64,000 nt of DNA from Ruegeria sp. Ofav3-42 (lineage in GTDB: Bacteria > Pseudomonadota > Alphaproteobacteria > Rhodobacterales > Rhodobacteraceae): assembly GCF_022347725.1 (NCBI RefSeq), contig NZ_JAKRGB010000007.1, forward strand, positions 62,001 to 126,000, written 5' to 3'. This document shows positions 45,347-54,919 of this stretch, in pieces (position 1 is the first letter of the stretch; each line of letters opens with the position of its first letter). The position numbers and the translations under genes were made by a program. Under the pieces are notes generated by a model. The model saw only the letters and a program-made list of their open reading frames with translations, had not been told where the DNA came from and did no database searches.

Positions 45347-47602
45347 ATGCCCAAAGCGAAGATCACCAAAGAAGAGGCGCTGGCCTTTCACCTCGACCCG
45401 ACCCCCGGCAAGTGGGAGGTGCAGGCCACCGTTCCCATGACGACGCAGCGCGATCTGTCGCTGGCCTACAGCCCCGGCGTCGCTGTTCCATGTGAAGCAA
45501 TCGCCGAAGCGCCGGAAACTGCGTATGACTATACCAACAAGGGCAATCTGGTCGCCGTGATCTCGAACGGTACCGCTGTTCTGGGCCTCGGAAACCTGGG
45601 TGCGCTGGGTTCGAAACCGGTGATGGAGGGGAAATCCGTTCTGTTCAAACGGTTTGCCGATGTGAACTCGATCGATATCGAACTGGATACCGAGGACCCG
45701 GACGAATTCTGCCGCGCCGTGCGGCTGATGGGGCCGACGTTTGGTGGCATCAACCTTGAAGACATCAAGGCACCGGAATGTTTCATCATTGAACAGCGCC
45801 TGAAGGAAGAGATGGACATCCCGGTCTTCCACGATGACCAGCACGGCACGGCGGTGATCTGTGCGGCGGGCCTGCTGAACGCGCTACATATCTCGGGCAA
45901 GAAGATCGAAGATGTGAAAATCGTCCTGAATGGCGCTGGTGCGGCGGGTATCGCCTGTATCGAGCTGCTTAAGTCGATGGGTGCGAAGCACGAAAACTGC
46001 ATCGTCTGTGACACCAAGGGCGTGATTTATCAGGGTCGGACCGAGGGCATGAACCAGTGGAAATCGGCGCATGCGATCACGACGGAACTGCGCACGCTGG
46101 AAGAGGCAATGAATGGCGCGGACGTCTTCCTGGGCGTTTCGGTCAAAGGGGCCGTGACGCAGGATATGGTTGCGTCGATGGCGGACAATCCGGTGATTTT
46201 CGCCATGGCGAACCCCGATCCCGAGATTACCCCGGAAGAGGCACACGAAGTTCGCGTTGACGCCATCGTTGCCACCGGACGCAGCGATTACCCGAACCAG
46301 GTGAACAACGTTCTGGGCTTCCCCTATCTGTTCCGCGGCGCGCTGGATATTCACGCCCGCGCCATCAATGACGAGATGAAGATTGCCTGTGCCCACGCGC
46401 TGGCCCGTCTGGCGCGTGAGGACGTGCCAGATGAGGTTGCTTTGGCCTATGGTAAGACGCTGACTTTTGGCCGTGATTACATCATCCCGACACCGTTTGA
46501 CCCACGCCTGATCCACCGCATTCCGCCCGCCGTTGCCAAGGCTGGTATGGACACTGGTGCGGCCCGCCGTCCGATCATCGACATGGACGCCTATGAGCTG
46601 AGCCTGAAGTCCCGCATGGACCCGACCGCCAGCATTCTGCGTGGCCTGAACGCTCGTGCCCGCGCCGCACAAAGCCGGATGATCTTTGCCGAGGGCGACG
46701 ATCCGCGCGTATTGCGCGCAGCGGTCATGTATCAGCGCTCGGGCTTCGGAAAGGCGCTGGTTGTCGGTCGTCCCGATGACGTCAAAGAAAAGCTGGAAGC
46801 CGCTGGTCTTGGCGATGCCGTTCGCGAGCTTGAGGTGGTGAACGCCGCCAACACCACGCATCTCGATGCGTATAAAGACTTCCTGTACCAACGCCTGCAG
46901 CGGCAAGGGTTCGACCGCAAGGATATTCATCGCCTAGCCGCACGGGACCGCCACGTTTTTTCGTCGCTGATGCTGGCGCATGGGCACGCTGATGGTCTGG
47001 TGACCGGGGCGACCCGTAAATCTGCACATGTGTTGGATCGAATCAACCACGTTTTTGATGCAGATGCAGAACACGGTGCCGTGGGCGTGACCGCGTTGCT
47101 GCATAAGGGGCGGATCGTTCTGATCGGTGATACGCTGGTGCATGAATGGCCGGATGAAAGCGACCTGGCAAACATCGCTGAACGCTCTGCTGCCGTGGCA
47201 CGACATATGGGTCTTGAGCCGCGCGTTGCCTTTGTCAGTTTCTCGACCTTCGGTTACCCGGTGTCCGAACGTGCCGAAAAGATGCACGTTGCGCCCGAGG
47301 TTCTGGACAAGCGCGGCGTCGACTTCGAATACGAAGGCGAAATGACTGTGGATGTTGCGTTGAATGTCGACCAACAAGAGGCCTATCCATTCTCGCGCCT
47401 GACGGGTCCCGCGAACATTCTGATCGTGCCTGCGCGCCACTCGGCCTCGATTTCTACCAAGCTGATGCAGGAAATGGGCGAGGCTACTGTCATTGGTCCG
47501 ATCCTGTCAGGGATCGACAAGCCGATCCAGATCTGCTCGACCGTGTCGACCGCGAATGACATCCTGAACATGGCCATTCTGGCCGCTTGCGATATTGGAT
47601 AA
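45347..47602 (+). CDS. maeB: NADP-dependent malic enzyme, phosphotransacetylase fusion (MaeB)
   Basis: A 751-residue two-domain protein. The first ~430 residues are the malic enzyme (LAYSPGVAVPCEAIAE, GNLGALGSKPVMEGK, VFHDDQHGTAVICAAG, LNGAGAAGIACIELL); the rest is a phosphotransacetylase-like domain (RMIFAEGDDPRVLRAA, HGHADGLVTGATRKS, ARHSASISTKLMQEMG), normally non-catalytic and regulatory with acetyl-CoA. It makes pyruvate and NADPH from malate. The start MPKAKITKEEALAFHLDP at 45347 is preferred to the in-frame upstream start at 45281, which falls within the promoter. Confidence 0.96.
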   Translation: MPKAKITKEEALAFHLDPTPGKWEVQATVPMTTQRDLSLAYSPGVAVPCEAIAEAPETAYDYTNKGNLVAVISNGTAVLGLGNLGALGSKPVMEGKSVLFKRFADVNSIDIELDTEDPDEFCRAVRLMGPTFGGINLEDIKAPECFIIEQRLKEEMDIPVFHDDQHGTAVICAAGLLNALHISGKKIEDVKIVLNGAGAAGIACIELLKSMGAKHENCIVCDTKGVIYQGRTEGMNQWKSAHAITTELRTLEEAMNGADVFLGVSVKGAVTQDMVASMADNPVIFAMANPDPEITPEEAHEVRVDAIVATGRSDYPNQVNNVLGFPYLFRGALDIHARAINDEMKIACAHALARLAREDVPDEVALAYGKTLTFGRDYIIPTPFDPRLIHRIPPAVAKAGMDTGAARRPIIDMDAYELSLKSRMDPTASILRGLNARARAAQSRMIFAEGDDPRVLRAAVMYQRSGFGKALVVGRPDDVKEKLEAAGLGDAVRELEVVNAANTTHLDAYKDFLYQRLQRQGFDRKDIHRLAARDRHVFSSLMLAHGHADGLVTGATRKSAHVLDRINHVFDADAEHGAVGVTALLHKGRIVLIGDTLVHEWPDESDLANIAERSAAVARHMGLEPRVAFVSFSTFGYPVSERAEKMHVAPEVLDKRGVDFEYEGEMTVDVALNVDQQEAYPFSRLTGPANILIVPARHSASISTKLMQEMGEATVIGPILSGIDKPIQICSTVSTANDILNMAILAACDIG

Positions 47603-47605
47603 GCT

Positions 47606-48478
47606 GTGACGATCTGGAACCTCGGCTCGATTAATGCGGACATGGTTTACGCCGTACCGCACCTACCTGTTGCCGGTGAATCCCTGGCCGCCTCGAATCT
47701 GGAGCGGTATCTGGGCGGCAAAGGCGCCAACATGTCAGTGGCGGCGGCCCGTGCGGGGTCGCGCGTCTCGCATATCGGTGGCGTTGGACCTGACGGCCGC
47801 TGGGCGCGTGATCGGCTGACTGAATATGGTGTCGATACAAGGTTCATTGCCGAGGCCGATGTGCCGACGGGGCATGCCATCATTGCAGTGGATGCGCAGG
47901 GCGAAAACCAGATTGTTCTGTATCCGGGGGCAAACCACGCTATTGGGCAGGATCAATTGGGGCAAGCTCTGTCGCAAGCGAATCCGGGTGATCTGCTTGT
48001 CATGCAAAATGAAACCAACGCCCAGGTCGAAGCTGCCCGCATGGGGTGTGATCTGGGTTTAACGGTCTGCTATGCCGCCGCGCCGTTTAAGGCTGACGCG
48101 GTGCAGGCCGTGTTGCCGTATCTCGACTTTCTGATTCTGAATGAGGTAGAGGCCGAACAGTTGCGGCAGAGTACGGGTCAGTCAGTTGCCGATTTGCCTG
48201 TAAAACATGTTTTGGTCACGCTGGGGTCCAAAGGCGCACGCTACCTGACACAGGATGGTGAGGTGTTTGAAGTACCGGCGCATAAGGTGCAGCCCGTGGA
48301 TACGACCGGCGCGGGTGATACGTTCACCGGTTATGTTCTGGCGGGAATGGATCGCGGGCTGCCGATGCCGCAGGCGATCGCGCAAGCAAATCGTGCCGCG
48401 GCCCTGATGGTCACGCGGCACGGTACGGCGGATGTGATCCCTGACCTCAAAGAGGTGCTGGACGCCCGGTTCGGTTAG
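47606..48478 (+). CDS. rbsK: PfkB-family sugar kinase, ribokinase-like
   Basis: A 290-residue PfkB kinase. N-terminal [42 protein letters not shown] is the ribokinase substrate-binding region (landmark [11 protein letters not shown]), and the C-terminal signature [16 protein letters not shown] carries the catalytic Asp. The sugar is probably ribose by similarity, but the neighbours give no help, so the symbol is tentative. GTG start 3 bp after maeB, so co-transcribed with it. The stop shares 4 bp with the convergent msrA. Confidence 0.85.
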   Translation: MTIWNLGSINADMVYAVPHLPVAGESLAASNLERYLGGKGANMSVAAARAGSRVSHIGGVGPDGRWARDRLTEYGVDTRFIAEADVPTGHAIIAVDAQGENQIVLYPGANHAIGQDQLGQALSQANPGDLLVMQNETNAQVEAARMGCDLGLTVCYAAAPFKADAVQAVLPYLDFLILNEVEAEQLRQSTGQSVADLPVKHVLVTLGSKGARYLTQDGEVFEVPAHKVQPVDTTGAGDTFTGYVLAGMDRGLPMPQAIAQANRAAALMVTRHGTADVIPDLKEVLDARFG

Positions 48479-49146
48479 GATCCTGCGAAGGGCGCGTTGC
48501 TGCCCCAAAGCTGCTTGACCCGCGCATCGCGGCCGCAGGCCTTGCGGTAGGCTTTGTACGCGTTCTTCTGGCGCTTAGGACCAAAGCGGGTGAACACCAG
48601 CTTGTCGCCCTTGTAGTAATCCTGATGGTAGGATTCGGCCGGATAGAACGCGCCAGCTTGCAGAATGGGCGTGACCACGGTTTGACCCAGCGCGCTTTGC
48701 GCATTGGCTTTGGCCTGCTGCGCAAGCGCCTTTTCCCCAGTGTTAGAGACGAAAATCGCCGTCCGATAGCTGTTGCCCCGATCGCAGAACTGACCACCTG
48801 CGTCGGTCGGATCGACCGAGCGGAAAAACATGCTCAGCAGCGTTTCACGGGAAACCCGCGCGGGGTCGAAAGTGATCTGGACCGCTTCGTAATGGCCCGT
48901 GCCCCCCTTGGTCACCTGATCATAGGTTGGATTGGCGGTTTTGCCGCCGGTATAGCCCGAGACTGCGCCGATCACGCCGGGAACGGATTCAAAATCGGAT
49001 TCAACGCACCAAAAACAGCCTCCGGCCACTGTCAGGGTTTCGGTTCCGGCCGCAGGTGCAGGCAGGGCGCGCAGCATGGCAACCAGCGTGATCAGTACAA
49101 ACAGAAGGCTTGGTTTGACGAAATCGAGGTAAGCAGTCCGGTTCAT
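48475..49146 (-). CDS. msrA: Peptide methionine sulfoxide reductase MsrA, exported
   Basis: A 223-residue MsrA with the active site [11 protein letters not shown] (catalytic Cys near residue 44) and [28 protein letters not shown]. Ahead of it is a ~33-residue N-terminus with a hydrophobic segment ([23 protein letters not shown]) that looks like a signal peptide. Ordinary MsrA enzymes are cytosolic and lack it; this one probably repairs oxidised methionine in the periplasm. The predicted resolving cysteine is the late CGRDARVK. Confidence 0.93.
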   Translation of the reverse strand: MNRTAYLDFVKPSLLFVLITLVAMLRALPAPAAGTETLTVAGGCFWCVESDFESVPGVIGAVSGYTGGKTANPTYDQVTKGGTGHYEAVQITFDPARVSRETLLSMFFRSVDPTDAGGQFCDRGNSYRTAIFVSNTGEKALAQQAKANAQSALGQTVVTPILQAGAFYPAESYHQDYYKGDKLVFTRFGPKRQKNAYKAYRKACGRDARVKQLWGSNAPFAGS

Positions 49147-49244
49147 GGCAGATCTCCTTTTCAGATCAGGCTGCCCGGACTTTTTCGTTGTGGCAATCCG
49201 CTGACATCGTTTGTCACGCGCTGGTGAGACGAGTTTATCGTCCC

Positions 49245-49526
49245 TTAGCCCAGCAGCTGCCCCAACTTCATCGCCACACCCATATTACCCGAGATCTTGA
49301 GCTTACCCAGCGCAACTCCGGTCATCGGGTTCAGCTTGCCGGTCAGCAGCTTGGTCAGGTTTTCCTGTGAAATACGGATGGTGCAGTCCGTATCCTGATC
49401 CTGTGTTGTCGCCTGATTGTCCATCAGTACGATCACCCCATCGTCGCCGCAATCGAACTTGAGCGAGCCGTCAAATGTCTTGCCGTTCAGGCCCTTTTGA
49501 ATTCCCTCGGCGATGTCCTGAAGCAT
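49245..49526 (-). CDS. SCP2 sterol-carrier-domain protein
   Basis: A 93-residue single-domain SCP2-type protein: [82 protein letters not shown], with the hydrophobic lipid pocket typical of SCP2. In bacteria it binds lipids or acyl-CoA; no specific role is known. AAAGGG is 6 bases before the ATG at 49526. It lies downstream of argG with its terminator between. Confidence 0.9.
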   Translation of the reverse strand: MLQDIAEGIQKGLNGKTFDGSLKFDCGDDGVIVLMDNQATTQDQDTDCTIRISQENLTKLLTGKLNPMTGVALGKLKISGNMGVAMKLGQLLG

Positions 49527-49608
49527 GATATACCCTTTCCCTATTGACCTTTGGGTAAAGACAAACAGGCGAAACTGGCAAGGGTGACGCTGCTGGAACT
49601 GACAAGTT

Positions 49609-49647
49609 GGAAAAGAAAAACCCGGCATCCACAAAGGACACCGGGTT
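49609..49647 (-). terminator. Rho-independent terminator of argG
   Basis: On the minus strand, AACCCGGTGTCC pairs with GGATGCCGGGTT (12 bp with two G-T pairs) around TTTGT, followed by TTTTTCTTTT. It separates argG from the SCP2 gene. Confidence 0.93.
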
Positions 49648-49670
49648 GTTCGTCGTAGCGATGGCCTGAA

Positions 49671-50897
49671 CTACTTGGACAGACGCTTTTCGCGCGAGGC
49701 CAGCAATTTCAGGCGCAGGGCGTTCAACTGGATGAAGCCTGCAGCGTCTTTCTGATCATATGCACCGGCGTCGTCTTCAAAGGTCACATGCTCTTCGGAG
49801 TAGAGCGAATGATCCGACCAGCGGCCAACGGTCGAGGCCAGACCTTTGTACAGTTTCACGCGGACGGTGCCGGTGACGTGCTCTTGCGATTTGTCGATTG
49901 CGGCCTGCAGCATTTCGCGCTCGGGCGAGTACCAGAAACCGTTATAGATCAGCTCGGCATATTGCGGCATCAGCTGGTCCTTCAGATGCATCGCGCCACG
50001 GTCCATGGTGATGGATTCGATACCACGGTGTGCTTCCAGCAGGATGGTGCCGCCCGGGGTTTCGTAGATACCGCGCGATTTCATTCCGACGAAACGGCCT
50101 TCGACCAGGTCCAGACGGCCAATGCCGTGCTTGCCGCCATATTCGTTCAGCTTGGTCAGGATGGTGGCCGGGCTCATCGCCTCGCTATTGATGCTGACCG
50201 CGTCGCCTTTTTCAAAGCCGATCTCGATGTATTCCGGCTCGTTCGGCGCATCCTCGGGGTGGACGGTGCGCTGGTACACATAGTCGGGCGCCATATCGGC
50301 GGGGTCTTCCAGAACCTTACCCTCGGACGAAGTGTGCAGCAGGTTGGCATCGACCGAGAACGGAGCCTCGCCGCGTTTGTCCTTGGCGATCGGAATCTGG
50401 TGCGCTTCGGCCCATTCCAGCAGACGTGTCCGGCTGGTCAGATCCCACTCACGCCACGGCGCGATTACTTTGATGTCGGGGTTCAGCGCGTAAGCCGCCA
50501 GCTCGAACCGTACCTGATCGTTGCCCTTGCCGGTCGCGCCATGCGCAACGGCATCGGCACCGGTTTCTTCGGCGATCTCGACCAGACGTTTGGAAATCAG
50601 CGGGCGGGCAATCGATGTGCCCAGCAGGTACAGTCCTTCATATTGCGCATTGGCGCGAAACATCGGGAAGACGAAGTCGCGGACGAACTCTTCGCGGATA
50701 TCCTCGATATAGATGTTCTCGGGTTTGATCCCCAGCATCTCAGCCTTTTGGCGGGCGGGTTCCAGTTCCTCACCCTGACCAAGGTCGGCGGTGAAAGTTA
50801 CGACCTCACAACCATACTCGGTCTGCAGCCATTTCAGAATGATCGAGGTATCAAGGCCACCGGAATAGGCCAGAACAACTTTCTTGGGCGCGGACAT
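49671..50897 (-). CDS. argG: Argininosuccinate synthase
   Basis: A 408-residue enzyme joining citrulline and aspartate in arginine synthesis. The ATP pyrophosphatase P-loop is [18 protein letters not shown] at residues 8-25, with [19 protein letters not shown], and the late [30 protein letters not shown]. Full length for class I. Own terminator downstream; 141-bp region upstream divergent from the membrane-protein gene. Confidence 0.97.
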   Translation of the reverse strand: MSAPKKVVLAYSGGLDTSIILKWLQTEYGCEVVTFTADLGQGEELEPARQKAEMLGIKPENIYIEDIREEFVRDFVFPMFRANAQYEGLYLLGTSIARPLISKRLVEIAEETGADAVAHGATGKGNDQVRFELAAYALNPDIKVIAPWREWDLTSRTRLLEWAEAHQIPIAKDKRGEAPFSVDANLLHTSSEGKVLEDPADMAPDYVYQRTVHPEDAPNEPEYIEIGFEKGDAVSINSEAMSPATILTKLNEYGGKHGIGRLDLVEGRFVGMKSRGIYETPGGTILLEAHRGIESITMDRGAMHLKDQLMPQYAELIYNGFWYSPEREMLQAAIDKSQEHVTGTVRVKLYKGLASTVGRWSDHSLYSEEHVTFEDDAGAYDQKDAAGFIQLNALRLKLLASREKRLSK

Positions 50898-51038
50898 CTG
50901 ACTTCCCTTTATGCGTAGAACGACTGGCCCCTAGCGGGTTTTGGACGCGGGGGCAAGTTATGAGCGTTGACGCAGGGTGCGAATTGGGGTGAAACCTTTG
51001 CATACAAAACAAGGATTGGTTGAGAGGGCGGTTAGAAG

Positions 51039-51806
51039 ATGTTGGGCTGGCAGATTTTTGTCCATTCCGTGCGGATGGTGTTCGGAAACATCAAACAGGT
51101 ATTGCAAATCACCGTAGGCCCCGCATTGGTCGCGACAGCATTGATTGTGGCGCTGTTCTTGGTGTCCGGCATTCCATTGGAAGCCTTTGAAGAAAGCGCC
51201 GGAGATCTACCGCCGGGGACGTCGACAGGGGGCATCTTTCTTTTTGTCCTGGGGTTGATTGCTGTGATTTTTGTCACCGTTTTCTGGATCGCCGTTTCGT
51301 GGCACCGTTTTATCCTGCTTGAGGAATACCCCAGAGGTATTTTTCCCACTTTCCGCTTCGATAGAATTCTCGCCTATCTGGGGCGCGTGTTGATGCTGGG
51401 CCTTCTGTTTGCAATTGCTTGGCTGCCAATGGGCCTGGTTTTGGCAATGCTTAGCAAAAGCCTAACAATTCTTTCGATCATCGTGGTGGCGGTCTACCTG
51501 GTTTATCTGGTTGTCTGTTTCTACCGACTGTCGATCATCCTGCCCGCCGCAGCGATCGGTGAACCCATCACAATCGGTAGCGCTTGGAACAGTACGACAG
51601 GTATTGCCAGTTCCATACTGGTCCTCATTGTAGTGGCGTTTTTGTTCCAGGTACTCGTTCAGCTTGTATTCACTGTTCTGGCATTTATTCCCGTGTTGGG
51701 AATCTTGCTGACAGTTTTCTTTGGCACGCTGATTCTGCCGATGATTAACGTCAGCATCATGACCACCATGTACGGAGTTTTCATCGAAAAACGCGAACTC
51801 GCCTGA
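51039..51806 (+). CDS. Multi-pass membrane protein of unknown function
   Basis: A 255-residue protein with about six transmembrane segments: VLQITVGPALVATALIVALFLV, GIFLFVLGLIAVIFVTVFWIAV, LGRVLMLGLLFAIAWLPMGLVLA, LSIIVVAVYLVYLVVCFYRL, SSILVLIVVAFLFQVLVQLVF and GILLTVFFGTLILPMINVSIMTTM. Residues 51-65 are a periplasmic-type polar loop (EESAGDLPPG). No family recognised; size and topology recall small roseobacter membrane proteins. It lies alone between argG (divergent) and ilvA. Confidence 0.75.
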   Translation: MLGWQIFVHSVRMVFGNIKQVLQITVGPALVATALIVALFLVSGIPLEAFEESAGDLPPGTSTGGIFLFVLGLIAVIFVTVFWIAVSWHRFILLEEYPRGIFPTFRFDRILAYLGRVLMLGLLFAIAWLPMGLVLAMLSKSLTILSIIVVAVYLVYLVVCFYRLSIILPAAAIGEPITIGSAWNSTTGIASSILVLIVVAFLFQVLVQLVFTVLAFIPVLGILLTVFFGTLILPMINVSIMTTMYGVFIEKRELA

Positions 51807-51864
51807 TCTGCGTACACATATGTATTCCTTGCTCTTTTAGTCAGGATCGGCCAGTGAAGCGGTC

Positions 51865-53091
51865 ATGACCGATTTCATGACCCGCGCCCGCGCTGCCGAA
51901 CAGGCGATGCGCTCTGTGTTTCCGGCAACGCCGTTGCAGCGGAACGCCCATCTGTCCGACCGCTATGGTGCCGATATCTGGCTCAAGCGTGAGGATCTCA
52001 GCCCGGTACGGTCTTACAAGATCCGCGGCGCGTTCAATGCCATGCGCAAACAGCAGGGGCAGGAGTTGTTTGTCTGCGCCAGCGCCGGCAACCATGCTCA
52101 GGGCGTGGCTTACATGTGCAAGCATCTGGGCGTGAAGGGTGTGATCTTCATGCCGGTGACGACGCCGCAGCAAAAAATTCAGAAGACGCGTATTTTCGGC
52201 GGCGACAATATCGAGATCCACCTGACCGGTGACTATTTCGACGACACGCTAGCCGCCGCGCAGGAGTGGTGCGCACAGCAGGGCGGGCATTTTCTGTCGC
52301 CCTTCGACGATGAAGATGTGATCGAAGGTCAGGCCTCACTTGCTGTCGAAATCGAAGCGCAACTTGGTGGTGTTCCCGATCACATCGTATTGCCGGTTGG
52401 CGGCGGCGGGATGTCCTCGGGCGTGGCGACGTGGTTCGGGAACCGGACCCATTGCCTGTTCGTGGAACCGGCGGGCGGCGCGTGTCTTCGCGCTGCGCTG
52501 GCGGCTGGCCATCCTGTGGCGTTGGATCATGTGGATACGTTTGTTGACGGGGCGGCGGTGGGCCGGATCGGTGAAAAACCGTTCGAACTGCTGAAGTCTC
52601 GCCATCTGTCAGATGTGCTGATGATGTCCGAAGATCGCATCTGCGCGACGATGATCGAAATGCTGAATGTCGAAGGCATAGTTCTGGAGCCCGCCGGCGC
52701 CTTGGCGGTTGAAGCCATCGGTGACGTTCAGAGCTTTATCCGCGGCAAGACTGTGGTTTGCGTCACATCGGGTGGCAATTTCGACTTCGAGCGCCTGCCC
52801 GAAGTCAAGGAACGGGCGCAGCGCTATTCCGGCGTCAAGAAGTACTTCATTCTGCGCCTGCCGCAGCGCCCCGGTGCGCTGAAAGAGTTTCTGGGTATTC
52901 TTGGGCCCGAGGACGATATCGCCCGGTTTGAATACATGAAGAAGTCAGCGCGCAATTTCGGGTCGGTTCTGATCGGGATCGAAACCCGCAAGCCAGAGAA
53001 CTTTGTGCGCCTGTTTGCGCATCTGGATGACGCCGGTTTTACCTATACCGACATCACCGAGGATGAAACGCTGGCGCAGTTTGTGATTTAA
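51865..53091 (+). CDS. ilvA: Threonine ammonia-lyase (IlvA type)
   Basis: A 408-residue PLP enzyme converting threonine to 2-oxobutanoate for isoleucine synthesis. The PLP Lys is in SPVRSYKIRGAFNAM (near residue 52), with the phosphate loop VLPVGGGGMSSG. The C-terminal ~80 residues (YFILRLPQRPGALKEFLGILG, LIGIETRKPENFVRLFAHLDDAG) form a single ACT-like regulatory domain, so it should respond to isoleucine. The length fits the single-ACT biosynthetic form, not the short catabolic TdcB. Confidence 0.93.
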   Translation: MTDFMTRARAAEQAMRSVFPATPLQRNAHLSDRYGADIWLKREDLSPVRSYKIRGAFNAMRKQQGQELFVCASAGNHAQGVAYMCKHLGVKGVIFMPVTTPQQKIQKTRIFGGDNIEIHLTGDYFDDTLAAAQEWCAQQGGHFLSPFDDEDVIEGQASLAVEIEAQLGGVPDHIVLPVGGGGMSSGVATWFGNRTHCLFVEPAGGACLRAALAAGHPVALDHVDTFVDGAAVGRIGEKPFELLKSRHLSDVLMMSEDRICATMIEMLNVEGIVLEPAGALAVEAIGDVQSFIRGKTVVCVTSGGNFDFERLPEVKERAQRYSGVKKYFILRLPQRPGALKEFLGILGPEDDIARFEYMKKSARNFGSVLIGIETRKPENFVRLFAHLDDAGFTYTDITEDETLAQFVI

Positions 53092-53279
53092 CGTTGCACA
53101 GATATGAGAAGCTCTGTGTCCCAGAAAGACCCATTCCAAACTGCGGTGAGAAAGTCCAACTTGTGTGATTTTCAAACACAAACAAAATGGCAATTCCTTG
53201 AGGCGAGATTTTCTCTGGAGACGACTTGGGTAGCCCGATAGTGTGCAGTTAAACAGTGTTCTGAGATAGCTTGATCAAG

Positions 53280-54914
53280 ATGACCTACGTACACGATGCC
53301 GAACACAATATTTGGGTTCGCAAGGATTCTGCTGATATCCTCTACTCCGACGGTGTCGCGAAAGAAGACAGGCTCTTTGATGGGGTTGAAAGTTGCAAAG
53401 ACCGTTCCGTAAACTCTCCTGAAATCAACGCGTTGATAACGGATTGGGCGTCAGAGTATCATTTTTCCGCCAAGCGCCACTTCGTGCTCAAAGGGCTGGA
53501 GTTCGAAAAAAACCAAGCTGTGCTGGAGTTAGGTTGCGGTTGCGGCGCGATCTCGCGTTACCTGGCAGAGCAAGGCGTTGAACTCACTTCCGTCGAGGGA
53601 ACTGTCTCACGTGCTCGTACCGCATCGAGGCGGTGCGAAGATCTGCCCAACGCAGAGTTTTACGTGGACAATTTCACCAAGTTTCAGTCTGAAAAGAAGT
53701 TCGACTGGGTGTTGTTTATCGGTGTCTTGGAATATGCACCTTTGTTTGGTGACAAGGCCGACCCCTTTGGTTCGTATCTGGATGTCGCGAAACGGCACCT
53801 CAAGCCGGGCGGAAAAGTAGTTATCGCAATCGAGAACAAGCTTGGTTTGAAGTATTGGAACGGGGCGTCGGAAGATCATGTTGGTCGCCCCTATTACGGG
53901 ATTCATGACCTGTATGACGGACGCTCGGCCGAGACGTTCAGCAAACTGGAAATTGCCACGCTGCTCGCTGATAACGGATTCGAACATCAGGAGTTCCACT
54001 ACGCGTTTCCAGACTACAAAATCTGCGACACGCTGATCACCGAGGTTGGTCTCTCTTCCAAGGGCTTTAATGCCGCTGATCTGCTACTCGGTTCCCGTTC
54101 GCGCGATTATAGTCGCAAACTTGACCCGGCATTTACAGATGGCCTTGCCATTTCCACATTGAGTAAAGCCGGACTTCTTGGCGAATTTGCCAACTCCTTC
54201 CTGATTACTGCAAGCGCTCAAGAATTCACGCAATCAACAAAGCTTGCGTTGACGCACAACATTGGAAAGCGACACCCTGCTTTCACTTGTGAGACGTCAT
54301 TTTCTGGTCCTGATTGTGAAATCTCTGTTCAGAAGACTGCAACGCTCTCGGGGCCGCACAAAAAAATTGAAGTTGGTCGCTATACAATTTGCCACGATAC
54401 CGCGTCCGCTTCTTACATTGATGGGGACAGTGAAGCAGGCCAGATTATTCGCCAGATGCACCGAACGCCGCGACCGGTTCGTCTTTGGCGCAGTTTCATC
54501 CCTTGGGCGGAGTATCTTAAAGCCGCATGCAGGCAAACATCAGGCACCAGCGCGTTTGAGGATATGACCCTTGATGGTTCATATATCGACGCAACTCCGT
54601 TCAACTTTATTAGAACCAATGATGGTCTAACGCAGATTGACGTCGAATGGAGAGCCGAACAAGAAATTCCGTTGGGTTGGGTGATTGCGCGGGGTGTAAG
54701 GCAGGTTCTTATGCACGGCTCGTCTAATATTTCCTACAACCGGGCAAGAATTTTTGGCACGGTCCGACTGTTGTTGGAAGGTATGGGGTTAACCCTGTCG
54801 GAAGACGAGTATGAACGCGTCCAACAGCTGGAACGTGCTTTCATGAGTGCAGTTCAATCCGCTCCTGCAAAAAAAAAAGATCAACAGTATCGCGGAGAAC
54901 TGATTCAACCCTGA
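53280..54914 (+). CDS. SAM-dependent methyltransferase, surface-glycan type
   Basis: A 544-residue protein. Residues ~65-230 are a class I methyltransferase with motif I AVLELGCGCGAISRYLAEQG, motif II-like LTSVEG, and FDWVLFIGVLEYAP, HLKPGGKVVIAIENKLGLKY. The ~300-residue C-terminal part has a block DGLTQIDVEWRAEQEIPLGWVIARG seen, from memory, in methyltransferases tied to polysaccharide enzymes. Start: ATG 53280, though a TTG at 53271 is in frame. The sequence is visibly more AT-rich than its surroundings. Near its end an A10 tract (54869-54878) opens the -1 frame of the next gene. It may be read through into a fusion of about 841 residues. Confidence 0.82.
   Translation: MTYVHDAEHNIWVRKDSADILYSDGVAKEDRLFDGVESCKDRSVNSPEINALITDWASEYHFSAKRHFVLKGLEFEKNQAVLELGCGCGAISRYLAEQGVELTSVEGTVSRARTASRRCEDLPNAEFYVDNFTKFQSEKKFDWVLFIGVLEYAPLFGDKADPFGSYLDVAKRHLKPGGKVVIAIENKLGLKYWNGASEDHVGRPYYGIHDLYDGRSAETFSKLEIATLLADNGFEHQEFHYAFPDYKICDTLITEVGLSSKGFNAADLLLGSRSRDYSRKLDPAFTDGLAISTLSKAGLLGEFANSFLITASAQEFTQSTKLALTHNIGKRHPAFTCETSFSGPDCEISVQKTATLSGPHKKIEVGRYTICHDTASASYIDGDSEAGQIIRQMHRTPRPVRLWRSFIPWAEYLKAACRQTSGTSAFEDMTLDGSYIDATPFNFIRTNDGLTQIDVEWRAEQEIPLGWVIARGVRQVLMHGSSNISYNRARIFGTVRLLLEGMGLTLSEDEYERVQQLERAFMSAVQSAPAKKKDQQYRGELIQP
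54869..54878 (+). other. A10 slippery tract at the methyltransferase/glycosyltransferase junction
   Basis: Ten consecutive A. In the methyltransferase frame it reads GCA AAA AAA AAA GAT, containing the heptamer A AAA AAA of -1 frameshift sites. One step back gives AGA and enters the glycosyltransferase frame, which has no stop from 54815 onward and no ATG, GTG or TTG before 54920. Confidence 0.6.
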
Positions 54915-54919
54915 TTGCC

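Noticed and set aside
45884..46930. 348-residue open frame antisense to maeB
   Set aside because: Shadow frame in a high-GC gene; maeB motifs are continuous on the other strand.
49788..50918. 376-residue open frame antisense to argG
   Set aside because: Shadow of a well-conserved gene; no ribosome binding site or recognisable motif.
53097..53118. CACAGA/TCTGTG hairpin after ilvA
   Set aside because: Short stem, 10-base loop and no T tract; not convincing as a terminator.
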